A stretch of 7,460 nt of DNA, from NCBI GenBank assembly GCA_002477825.1, contig DLKT01000012.1:1-7460 (forward strand). The letters run 5' to 3'. How positions within the stretch are numbered: the first letter of the stretch is position 1; every line of letters begins with the position of its first letter. Source of the stretch: Caryophanales bacterium UBA7581. GTDB lineage: Bacteria; Bacillota_I; Bacilli_A; RFN20; CAG-826. The notes beneath the pieces were generated by a model. The model was not told the origin of the DNA. It saw only the letters and a program-made list of their open reading frames with translations, and searched no databases. Made by a program: the position numbers and the translations under genes. Shown here in pieces: positions 1-6,622 of the stretch.

Positions 1-28
1 CTACATATCTTACGAGGAGTGATAATAC

Positions 29-1381
29 ATGAAAAAGAAATTATTAATGCTATTATCTCTTGCGAGTTTAATGTGTTTAGGCGCTTGTGGCACGGCCAGT
101 AGTGGAGACTATATCGAAGAATATACCGTAATATGGCAAAATGATAATGGTGATATTTTAGAAATGGACCGCCATGTAAAAGAAGGTACTTTATCAAGTT
201 ATGAGGGAAAAACACCTACAAAAGAATCCGATGGTTCCTATCAATATGTTTTTAAAGGTTGGGAACCAGAGATTCATGAGATATATGAAAATACAACCTT
301 TACAGCAACGTATACAAAAGAAATGAAATCCTATACCATTACATGGGTAAATGATAATGATGAAGTCCTAGAAGTTGATAAAGATGTGCCTTATGGAACG
401 ATTCCTACTTATGATGGAACAACACCACAAAAAGAAAAAAATGGGGATATCAATTACATTTTTATGGGATGGACACCCAATATTCATAAAGTAACGGAAG
501 ACCAAACCTATAAAGCTACCTATTTAGAAAGAAAAGATGGAGAAAAAGAGGCTGGAATGGATCCAGTTCTATTAGAGGATGGAAAAACCATTCAATATGG
601 CTTTTATCCACAAACGCGGGTAAAAGATGAAACTTTGATTACACAATTAAGTCAACTATCTCCATTAGAAACAAATGGTTGGTATAGTTATGGAAATCGT
701 TATTACGCTAAAGAGACCGCTAAAGTTTATAATAACGAAACTTATACTTTTGATGATGGTGATGTGATTATCAATGGCAATGAATATTGGTTTGAATGTA
801 AGCCGATTGAATGGCAAATATTAAGTCAAGAAAATGGAATGTTGTTTTTACTTTCTAAACAATTATTAGATGCACATAATTTCTATCAAGATTATGTTAA
901 TAGAACGGAAAATGAACAAACAATTTACGCGAATAATTATGAAAAAAGTGATGTTCGTGCATGGTTAAACTCAGATTTTCTTAATTTAGCATTTTCTTTG
1001 AATTCAAGTTATCTTCAAGAAGTAACAGTGAATAACGAAGCTTCTACAACAGAAAAAGCGGATAACGCGTATGTCTCTAATAACACCAAAGATAAAGTGT
1101 ATTTACCAAGTTATCAAGATTATTTAAATGTAGGTTATGGCTTTGAAAATAACGCAAGTAAAACATCTTCTACAAGAGAATGCAAATTAACGGATTATGC
1201 GCGTATTAAAGGCGCATGGATGAATGAAAAAAACAATGGTTCTTATTGGACACGCTCACCAGTAAGTGAATATAACTACTGTGCTTGGAATGTAAATTCA
1301 GGCGGTTATTTGAGCACTTATGCAGTAGACGGAAATAGCCATTGTGTGCGACCAAGTATTTCAATTTTGGCACAAATATAA
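29..1381 (+). CDS. Lipoprotein with two InlB-type repeats and a DUF6273-like domain
   Basis: Predicted membrane-anchored surface lipoprotein of 450 residues, function unknown. A lysine-led hydrophobic signal ends in the lipobox L17-G-A-C20, so Cys20 should be lipidated. Residues 32-95 and 102-165 form two tandem copies (70-residue spacing) of the Listeria-Bacteroides/InlB B-repeat pattern: Y-T-x-x-W-x-N-D-N at the start, a GT turn, an F-x-G-W-x-P core, and T-A/K-A-T-Y at the end. From about residue 190 to the end it resembles DUF6273: E261-WQIL, V309-RAWLN, WTRSP at 407-411, and a closing VRPSISI at 440-446. The start is supported by GAGGAG at 14-19, nine bases from the ATG. The gene ends 22 bp before the next surface-protein gene, so the two are probably co-transcribed. 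The repeats suggest a stalk presenting the C-terminal domain. The ligand or activity cannot be read from sequence. Confidence 0.92.
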   Translation: MKKKLLMLLSLASLMCLGACGTASSGDYIEEYTVIWQNDNGDILEMDRHVKEGTLSSYEGKTPTKESDGSYQYVFKGWEPEIHEIYENTTFTATYTKEMKSYTITWVNDNDEVLEVDKDVPYGTIPTYDGTTPQKEKNGDINYIFMGWTPNIHKVTEDQTYKATYLERKDGEKEAGMDPVLLEDGKTIQYGFYPQTRVKDETLITQLSQLSPLETNGWYSYGNRYYAKETAKVYNNETYTFDDGDVIINGNEYWFECKPIEWQILSQENGMLFLLSKQLLDAHNFYQDYVNRTENEQTIYANNYEKSDVRAWLNSDFLNLAFSLNSSYLQEVTVNNEASTTEKADNAYVSNNTKDKVYLPSYQDYLNVGYGFENNASKTSSTRECKLTDYARIKGAWMNEKNNGSYWTRSPVSEYNYCAWNVNSGGYLSTYAVDGNSHCVRPSISILAQI

Positions 1382-1403
1382 CAAAGAATAAGGAGTAAAA
1401 AAA

Positions 1404-4280
1404 ATGAAACAAAATGTAATGAAAAAGTGTTTTGGACTTTTACTTGTTATGGGCTTAGGGTTGACTTTAAAAGAGAATACAACTATGAAGGCTCAAGCGG
1501 CAGAAGAAGAAACACAAACAAATGCAAATGTAGTCGTAGATTTAGATTTTCCAGTAGAGGGACAAAAAGGCGTAAGGAACTATACTTCATCGTTTGATGT
1601 GACAAATGGAGGCTATACGTTTAAGATTACCAATGCAAGCAACAACAACAATAATTATGCGTTTATTGCGATTGGAAGAGGTAAAATCGCATCCACTGCA
1701 ACGATAATATCTCAAAGTGCTCTAAAAGAAAGAATTTCTTCAATTGCAATGTATTTTTCTGATTATAATGCAAAAGGATTGGATGCTGCAAATATTTATA
1801 TTGCTAATAATGCTGATTTCTCTGATTCCTACAAACAAGAATTTACAAATCAAATTATTACAGGCTCTTTTATAAATGTGGAAATTCCAAGTACTTATTC
1901 TGCGGAAAATATGTTTTATAAAATTGAATTTGTTTGTAATGAAAATGTTTCGAGCAATGCTTTTATTTGCCTGGATCAAATTCAATATATTACTGATTCT
2001 GTCGATGAACTTCAATCCTTAACCATTAGTGGTGATATTTCTAATTATGTAGCAGGATCTACTTTCACCTTTAATCGAGTAGCGACTGCTCATTATTCTA
2101 ATAGTGGTGATAAAGAAGTTACAAATGGTTTATCTTTTACTTTAAATGGAGAACCCATTAAAGAAGGAGATATTATTTCTAAAGACTTCGTTGGAAATAA
2201 TCTTCCTTTAGTGGTTACCTATACAGATGAAAAGAATGCTACGATCAGTGCAGAACCTTATTTAGTCAATGTAAATTATAAAGCTGTTTCTTCTATTTCT
2301 TTAAATTATGAAACTTATACCCTTGCTAAAAATGGCACTATTACATTAATTGCAACCGTAGAAGATGAATACGCTAATCAAAATGTGACTTGGTCCTCAA
2401 GTCATGAAGAAATCGCTACCGTTGAAGATGGAGTAGTAACAGCCAAACAAATAACTGGTGAAACCACGATTACCGCAACCGCTACGGGCGGAAAAACGGC
2501 TACCTGTATTGTTAGTGTTTCAGCTGATCCTCTTTTAGATTTATTAGATGAAAACTCTAAAGTTATTACAGATGAATTGATTGAAAAATATACGGATAGC
2601 ACCATGCTGATTAAAGCGGATGCTCAAAATATAAATCAACCTTCCTATTTATGGGAAACCACGAATGAAGAAGTTATAAAAATTACAGCAACGAATGAAA
2701 GTGCCACTTTATCTTTTGTAGGCGCGGGAAATTGTGATGTAAAAGTTACCGTTGGTTCTTTAACCAAAAAAGTTTCTTTCTCTGTCACCCAATCAGCGGT
2801 TACCTCTTTAACCTTAACTTCTAGTGTAGAAGACGGAATTCTATATACAGGTGATTATTTGAATTCTTTAACACTAACACCAAATATGCAAAAGATAGGA
2901 AACGCTACTGAAGAAATTTTATGGACTTCTTCTCATCCTGAAGTGGCTTCTATTTTAAAAGAACAAACTAAAGGAAATGAAGTTAATCAAGTCACTGCGT
3001 TACAACAAGGAACAACGATCATTACGGCAACAAGCGCTTATACATCTTCTCAATTTGTTGAATACACGATTACGGTTAATGAAGATGGTGTAACGAGATT
3101 AAATTGGACAAGTAGAGGCGAAATTAGTGCTTATGCAGGTACAGCCTTAAAAGATGCGGTTGACATGTCGCAATGGAAATTTACCGCTTTATGGGCAAGC
3201 GGAAAGAGTGAAACACCTTCTTTTGGAACCGGTGAAAATGATGTACATATCGGTCTTTACGAAGAAGCCTTACCTGAAAACGAAGGAAGGATGTTAGAAG
3301 AAGATTATACTTTCGTAGCAAGTGATAACGGAAAATACTTAGTGGCTTTCTATCAAGGTATGCGTTCGACGAGCAACGCTACGATTGAAATTATCAATTG
3401 TAGAACGGTTATGGAAACGATGACCAATGCTACCGCTACTTATGATTTCTCTAATATTACTAAAGGATCGAATCGAGCAATGGATGTAGAAACATTTGAT
3501 AGCTACTATGTAAGTTCTTCTACATTAGTAAAAGGTACGGCGACTTTACAAGCTGTTTATCCCGATGCAAGTGGATCAATTAAAGGTGGAACAGGAACCT
3601 ATAATACGAGTATTCAAGTTGCTTTTGGTAGCGGAGTAGAAATCTCTTCCGTCAGTGTAAAAGCAAAACAATATGCAGAAGATGAAAATACTTTAGTCGT
3701 TATGGGTAAAACACAAACGCTTACTGATACGATGATAAGTTATGATTTTAGTGTAACTAATGGTGATTTTGAAAGTACTAATATTCTTTTAATTGAAACG
3801 CCAAAAACTGCGAAGCGTGTGTATATTGAATCCATTTCGATTGTTGCAAGTGGTGAACAAGATATTGGAAAAACTGATGATTGCTTAGCGTTAGAAAAAT
3901 ATATTGATACTTATCTTCATATGAATGATTACACGGAAGAAAAAGGATTCTGCAAAGATACAGAACATGATTATTATGGTAAGAATTCTACATCAGGAGC
4001 TAAATATAACTTTAATCAATTAAGCGAAAGACAAAGAGAATTATTCTTTACCAATGCCGCTTATAGTGAAGAATGTGCAAGATTACAAGCATGGGCTATC
4101 GCTAATGGTGAAACCATTCAACTTTCTAACTATCAAATTCAAGCATCTTATCAAAACAATAGAATGAACTTTAATACAGCGAACAGCCAATCTGTTATGA
4201 TGGCATTGGTGATTTCACTTCTTGGTATTACGAGTTGCGTCGGCTACTATTTCATTACAAAGAAAAAGAAAGAAAACTAA
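1404..4280 (+). CDS. Secreted multidomain Ig-like (BIG2) surface protein with C-terminal membrane anchor
   Basis: A 958-residue exported cell-surface protein. The N-terminal signal peptide has a hydrophobic core at about 9-22 and a likely cleavage after AQA near residue 33. Inferred order: a beta-rich module (about 38-198) with the NNNYAFIAIG stretch; an Ig-like module (200-292); a clear BIG2 domain (294-373, WSSSHEEIATV at 330-340); a weaker Ig-like module (377-463, W417); a second BIG2-like domain (465-560, WTSSHPEVASI at 507-517); a linker module (562-670); a second beta-sandwich-like module (678-815); and a helical cysteine-containing region (827-903: C827, C850, C891). A single membrane helix at about 930-951 and KKKKEN close the protein. 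No LPXTG-like motif precedes that helix, so it is probably held by the membrane rather than sortase-linked. AGGAG at 1391-1395 fixes the start. No catalytic domain was recognised; an adhesive or structural role is inference. Confidence 0.93.
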   Translation: MKQNVMKKCFGLLLVMGLGLTLKENTTMKAQAAEEETQTNANVVVDLDFPVEGQKGVRNYTSSFDVTNGGYTFKITNASNNNNNYAFIAIGRGKIASTATIISQSALKERISSIAMYFSDYNAKGLDAANIYIANNADFSDSYKQEFTNQIITGSFINVEIPSTYSAENMFYKIEFVCNENVSSNAFICLDQIQYITDSVDELQSLTISGDISNYVAGSTFTFNRVATAHYSNSGDKEVTNGLSFTLNGEPIKEGDIISKDFVGNNLPLVVTYTDEKNATISAEPYLVNVNYKAVSSISLNYETYTLAKNGTITLIATVEDEYANQNVTWSSSHEEIATVEDGVVTAKQITGETTITATATGGKTATCIVSVSADPLLDLLDENSKVITDELIEKYTDSTMLIKADAQNINQPSYLWETTNEEVIKITATNESATLSFVGAGNCDVKVTVGSLTKKVSFSVTQSAVTSLTLTSSVEDGILYTGDYLNSLTLTPNMQKIGNATEEILWTSSHPEVASILKEQTKGNEVNQVTALQQGTTIITATSAYTSSQFVEYTITVNEDGVTRLNWTSRGEISAYAGTALKDAVDMSQWKFTALWASGKSETPSFGTGENDVHIGLYEEALPENEGRMLEEDYTFVASDNGKYLVAFYQGMRSTSNATIEIINCRTVMETMTNATATYDFSNITKGSNRAMDVETFDSYYVSSSTLVKGTATLQAVYPDASGSIKGGTGTYNTSIQVAFGSGVEISSVSVKAKQYAEDENTLVVMGKTQTLTDTMISYDFSVTNGDFESTNILLIETPKTAKRVYIESISIVASGEQDIGKTDDCLALEKYIDTYLHMNDYTEEKGFCKDTEHDYYGKNSTSGAKYNFNQLSERQRELFFTNAAYSEECARLQAWAIANGETIQLSNYQIQASYQNNRMNFNTANSQSVMMALVISLLGITSCVGYYFITKKKKEN

Positions 4281-4338
4281 TACAAAAGTCCTTTGGTTTT
4301 AAAGGAGAAAAAATGATTTTTAGATACTAAAAATATCT

Positions 4339-4367
4339 TTGAAATCTTAGCCTTTATGTTATATAAT
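4339..4367 (+). promoter_or_regulatory. Sigma-A-type promoter of the Fe-S scaffold/GGGtGRT operon
   Basis: The -35 box TTGAAA (4339-4344) matches the consensus at 5 of 6 positions. It sits exactly 17 bp before a perfect -10 box TATAAT (4362-4367). Transcription should begin near 4374, giving a leader of about 97 nt. This is the strongest promoter in the window and fits the gap between the surface-protein gene and the operon. Confidence 0.75.
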
Positions 4368-4393
4368 AAAAGCGTATTTTTTATAACGTTTCT

Positions 4394-4458
4394 TTGTACT
4401 AGTAATTATAAAAAATTCAATGGATGGAGGAAATATGGCTCTGAGTACAAGAGAGCTA
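4394..4458 (+). promoter_or_regulatory. Possible folded 5' leader overlapping the leader ORF
   Basis: Two competing pairings can be drawn. TTGTACT (4394-4400) is a perfect 7-bp complement of AGTACAA (4444-4450), which would enclose the GGAGG and ATG of the leader ORF in the loop. Alternatively GGCTCT (4438-4443) can pair with AGAGCT (4452-4457), with one G-U pair, around a loop containing AGTACAA. The two pairings share the AGTACAA region, so they may be mutually exclusive. It resembles no riboswitch class I know, and the stems are short. Confidence 0.25.
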
Positions 4459-4461
4459 TAA
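4435..4461 (+). CDS. Putative 8-codon leader ORF (MALSTREL)
   Basis: A minimal ORF inside the predicted leader of the Fe-S operon. A strong GGAGG (4426-4430) lies four bases before ATG. The peptide reads MALSTREL and ends at TAA 4459-4461, whose last base begins the AAAGGA ribosome site of the next gene. It is in frame with that gene but separated by the stop. Both leucine codons are CTG and CTA, which are uncommon in the surrounding genes where TTA and CTT dominate. The layout suits translational coupling or attenuation-like control. Whether it is translated is unproven, and a chance ORF is possible given the purine-rich leader. Confidence 0.4.
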   Translation: MALSTREL

Positions 4462-4470
4462 AAGGAAAAA

Positions 4471-5163
4471 ATGGAATACACAAAAGAAGTACAAAACATG
4501 TGTAAGGTTCATTGTGGAGCAAGCCATGGTTGTGCACCAATTCCTGAAGAAGGCAAATGGGTCTACTCAAAGGAAATTAGTGACATTAATGGTTTCACAC
4601 ACGGAATCGGTTGGTGCGCACCTCAACAAGGCGCTTGCAAATTAACATTGAACGTTAAGAATGGTATTATTGAAGAAGCTTTAATTGAAACCATTGGATG
4701 TTCAGGTATGACACACTCTGCCGCTATGGCAAGTGAAGCTTTAGTCGGTAAGACTGTTCTTGAAGCAGTAAATACAGACTTAGTTTGCGATGCAATTAAC
4801 ACCGCAATGAGAGAATTGTTCTTACAAATTATTTATGGTAGAACACAAAGTGCATTCTCTGAAAATGGCTTAACCGTTGGTGCTGGTCTTGAAGACTTAG
4901 GCAAGGGTTTAAGAAGCCAAGTGGGTACAATTTATTCCACAAAAGAAAAAGGCCCAAGATATCTTGAATTAACACAAGGTTATATTACCTCTATGGCCTT
5001 AGATGAAAATAACGAAATTATTGGCTATCAATACTTATCTTTAGGTAAGTTCACTGATTTCATGAAAAAAGGTATGAAAGCAGAAGAAGCGCTTGAAAAG
5101 GCCAAAGGTCAATATGGTAGATACGACGATGGTGTCAAGTTCATTGACCCACGCGTGGAGTAG
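4471..5163 (+). CDS. IscU/NifU-like iron-sulfur cluster scaffold-type protein
   Basis: A 230-residue cytoplasmic protein of the family usually annotated as iron-sulfur cluster assembly scaffold and paired with GGGtGRT proteins. The NifU/IscU-type core spans about 55-115: C56-KLTLNVKNGIIEEA, then an ETIGCSGMTHSAAMASEALVG-like stretch at 73-93 with C77, then C106. C49, C56, C77 and C106 are plausible cluster ligands. An extra N-terminal CX3CX5C group (C11, C15, C21) is not part of canonical IscU, whose usual first-ligand signature is also absent. Residues 120-230 are an extension beyond the usual IscU length. The start follows an in-frame stop at 4459-4461 and has AAAGGA at 4461-4466, a short four-base spacing. 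The gene lies 12 bp before its partner under one promoter. The cluster type carried and the client protein are unknown. Confidence 0.9.
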   Translation: MEYTKEVQNMCKVHCGASHGCAPIPEEGKWVYSKEISDINGFTHGIGWCAPQQGACKLTLNVKNGIIEEALIETIGCSGMTHSAAMASEALVGKTVLEAVNTDLVCDAINTAMRELFLQIIYGRTQSAFSENGLTVGAGLEDLGKGLRSQVGTIYSTKEKGPRYLELTQGYITSMALDENNEIIGYQYLSLGKFTDFMKKGMKAEEALEKAKGQYGRYDDGVKFIDPRVE

Positions 5164-5175
5164 GAGGCAATAACA

Positions 5176-6180
5176 ATGGCATTATTTGAAGGTTACGAGA
5201 GAAGAATTGCTCAAATTGACAAATGCTTACATGAAAATGGTATTGCATCCATCGAAGAAGCAGAAAAGATTTGTAAAGACAAAGGTTTAAATGTCTACCA
5301 AATGGTCAAAGATATTCAAACCATTTGTTTCGAAAATGCTTGCTGGGCCTATACGGTTGGTGCAGCACTTGCTATTAAAAACAAAGCAAAAGATGCAGCG
5401 GAAGCCGCTCGTTGGATCGGTGTAGGATTACAATCCTTCTGTATCCCAGGTTCCGTCGCTGATGATCGCAAAGTCGGCTTAGGCCATGGTAATCTTGGCG
5501 CTATGCTTTTAACCGAAGAAACCAAGTGCTTCTGTTTCTTAGCAGGTCACGAATCCTTCGCTGCTGCTGAAGGCGCTATCGGTATTGCTAAGAAAGCAAA
5601 CAAAGTAAGAAAGACACCATTAAGAGTTATCTTAAATGGTTTAGGAAAAGACGCGGCTAAGATTATTTCTAGAATTAATGGTTTCACCCATGTCGAAACC
5701 AAATTCGACTATTTCACTGGTAAAGTTGAAATCGTTAAAGAAACTCGCTATGGTAACAATCCAGATCGTTTAGCCGTCCGTTGCTATGGTTGTGATGACG
5801 TTAGAGAAGGTGTCGCAATTATGCACCTTGAAGGCGTAGATGTTTCCATTACTGGTAACTCTACCAACCCAACACGTTTCCAACACCCAGTCGCAGGTAC
5901 TTATAAGAAAGAATGCGTAGAAATGGGTAAGAAATACTTCTCCGTCGCTTCTGGCGGTGGTACAGGTAGAACCTTACACCCAGATAACATGGCTGCTGGT
6001 CCAGCTTCCTATGGTATGACTGATACAATGGGAAGAATGCACTCCGATGCTCAATTTGCTGGTTCTTCTTCTGTTCCAGCTCACGTTGAAATGATGGGCT
6101 TAATCGGTATGGGTAATAACCCAATGGTTGGTGCAACCGTTGCCGTCGCGGTTTCTGTTGCTGAAGCCTTAGCTAAGTAA
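5176..6180 (+). CDS. GGGtGRT family protein (function unknown)
   Basis: A 334-residue cytoplasmic protein containing the family's naming motif GGGTGRT at residues 260-266, followed by a histidine/asparagine-containing LHPDNMA stretch. Other visible landmarks are a glycine-rich segment at 101-109 (GLGHGNLGA), CFC at 118-120, a CYGC pair at 203-206, and a glycine/methionine-rich C-terminus. Ten cysteines occur in all (17, 33, 51, 56, 89, 118, 120, 203, 206, 247), a high number that fits handling of a metal cluster but does not prove it. No transmembrane segment or signal peptide is seen. AGGAGG (5162-5167) overlaps the stop of the scaffold gene and supports the start and translational coupling. 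The codons use more C-ending forms (TTC, TCC, GTC) than the surface genes, as in well-expressed genes. Family membership is near certain. The reaction is not known to me and I do not assign one. Confidence 0.93.
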   Translation: MALFEGYERRIAQIDKCLHENGIASIEEAEKICKDKGLNVYQMVKDIQTICFENACWAYTVGAALAIKNKAKDAAEAARWIGVGLQSFCIPGSVADDRKVGLGHGNLGAMLLTEETKCFCFLAGHESFAAAEGAIGIAKKANKVRKTPLRVILNGLGKDAAKIISRINGFTHVETKFDYFTGKVEIVKETRYGNNPDRLAVRCYGCDDVREGVAIMHLEGVDVSITGNSTNPTRFQHPVAGTYKKECVEMGKKYFSVASGGGTGRTLHPDNMAAGPASYGMTDTMGRMHSDAQFAGSSSVPAHVEMMGLIGMGNNPMVGATVAVAVSVAEALAK

Positions 6181-6197
6181 TCGTTTAAAAAAATCAT

Positions 6198-6233
6198 AAA
6201 AGAGTAATGTGTTGATTCACTTACTCTTTTTTT
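6198..6233 (+). terminator. Intrinsic terminator of the Fe-S/GGGtGRT operon
   Basis: The arm AAAAGAGTAA (6198-6207) plus GTG (6209-6211, with one bulged T) pairs with CAC (6218-6220) plus TTACTCTTTT (6221-6230), closing a six-base loop. The 3' arm runs into a seven-T tract (6227-6233). It lies 17 bp after the GGGtGRT stop codon. Confidence 0.85.
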
Positions 6234-6234
6234 A

Positions 6235-6280
6235 TGCACGTATGTATATTTTCTTTTTTTACGTACACACTACTAGTGCA
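6235..6280 (+). repeat. Imperfect inverted repeat upstream of the small Cys-rich gene
   Basis: TGCAC (6235-6239) is complementary to GTGCA (6276-6280). Directly inside it GTATGTA (6240-6246) pairs with TACGTAC (6260-6266) with one G-U, leaving a nine-base bulge and a T-rich loop. Together this gives about 12 bp of interrupted stem between the preceding terminator and the ribosome site. It could be an operator or a 5' leader structure. No convincing promoter could be placed around it. Confidence 0.3.
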
Positions 6281-6301
6281 GTAAGAAAGGAAAAATAAAA
6301 A

Positions 6302-6496
6302 ATGAAATCTAAGATGAAAGTCACTTGCCGCCCATGCAAGGAAAAAGACAATTGGGAAATTGAAACACCCGATGGAACAGTGTTAAAAAAACATTATTCC
6401 ACTCGCGAGGAGTGCTTAAAAGCAGGCCTTAAATACGCCGAAGAATGTGGTTGTGATATGTGTGTTTGTAATTTAGAAAAAAAGAAAGAAAAGTAA
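6302..6496 (+). CDS. Small seven-cysteine protein, DUF2188-like
   Basis: A 64-residue cytoplasmic protein without signal peptide or membrane helix. The pattern NWEIETPDG (17-25), then S33-T-R-E-E-C-L-K-A-G-L-K-Y-A helix (33-46), then a final CDMCVCN strand (51-57) resembles the short beta-helix-beta DUF2188 fold. Seven cysteines are superimposed: CX2C at 9/12, C38, and CXCX2CXC at 49/51/54/56. The grouping suggests binding of zinc, iron or another metal, but no ligand is identified. The basic tail is KKKEK. AAGGA at 6287-6291 lies ten bases before the ATG; a second Met at residue 5 is less well placed. The gene stands alone between two intrinsic terminators, so it has its own transcription unit or depends on readthrough. 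The fold assignment is by eye and moderate; the ORF itself is well supported. Confidence 0.82.
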   Translation: MKSKMKVTCRPCKEKDNWEIETPDGTVLKKHYSTREECLKAGLKYAEECGCDMCVCNLEKKKEK

Positions 6497-6523
6497 AGCG
6501 GAATTATCCGCTTTTTTCTTTTT
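6495..6523 (+). terminator. Intrinsic terminator of the small Cys-rich gene
   Basis: AAAGCGGA (6495-6502) pairs perfectly with TCCGCTTT (6507-6514) across a four-base ATTA loop. A T-rich tract to 6523 with one C follows. The stem begins inside the TAA stop codon of the small gene. Confidence 0.88.
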
Positions 6524-6571
6524 GCAACCTATAGTTGCGCTTAAAATATTCATTTTCAACCTAAAATAGGT
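6524..6571 (+). promoter_or_regulatory. Candidate operator repeats in front of the XRE gene
   Basis: Two small palindromes occur: GCAAC-ctata-GTTGC (6524-6538) and ACCTA-aaa-TAGGT (6559-6571). Each includes the 7-mer CAACCTA (6525-6531 and 6557-6563), and the copies start exactly 32 bp apart, about three helical turns. The second palindrome touches the proposed -35 box. XRE-type regulators often bind dyads in their own promoter, so autoregulation is a reasonable inference. Site identity is not proven. Confidence 0.35.
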
Positions 6572-6599
6572 AGAAATCCAAAGCTGTTTTTCATACAAT
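6571..6599 (+). promoter_or_regulatory. Candidate sigma-A promoter for the XRE gene
   Basis: The -35 candidate TAGAAA (6571-6576, 4 of 6 consensus matches) lies 17 bp from the -10 candidate TACAAT (6594-6599, 5 of 6). The predicted start is near 6606, leaving a short leader that contains GGAGG. The weak -35 overlaps the ACCTAaaaTAGGT dyad by one base. Confidence 0.4.
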
Positions 6600-6622
6600 A
6601 TACACGTACGGAGGTTAGTTGT

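Noticed and set aside
1..28. Promoter for the lipoprotein gene
   Set aside because: Only the ribosome site (GAGGAG, 14-19) is visible; any promoter would lie outside the window.
1206..1412. Reading frame opposite the end of the lipoprotein gene
   Set aside because: It is antisense to a well-supported coding region, has no ribosome site, and its composition is that of a complement of coding DNA. The same applies to the other minus-strand frames, including 5861-6136 and 6872-7057.
2356..2436. Repeated ATVED-like segment inside the Ig-like protein
   Set aside because: The two copies lie at different structural positions of one BIG2 domain and their DNA has diverged; it is normal for this low-complexity fold, not a tandem duplication.
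4313..4330. Five-codon ORF (MIFRY) after an AAAGGAG ribosome-like site
   Set aside because: It lies upstream of the operon promoter and just after the surface-protein stop, and it is too short to support. The A/G-rich stretch readily produces such sites by chance.
4289..4334. Possible terminator of the surface-protein gene (TCCTTT/AAAGGA and ATTTTTAG/CTAAAAAT stems)
   Set aside because: The first stem is followed by A-rich sequence rather than a T tract. The second has a single G-C pair and only a weak T-rich tail.
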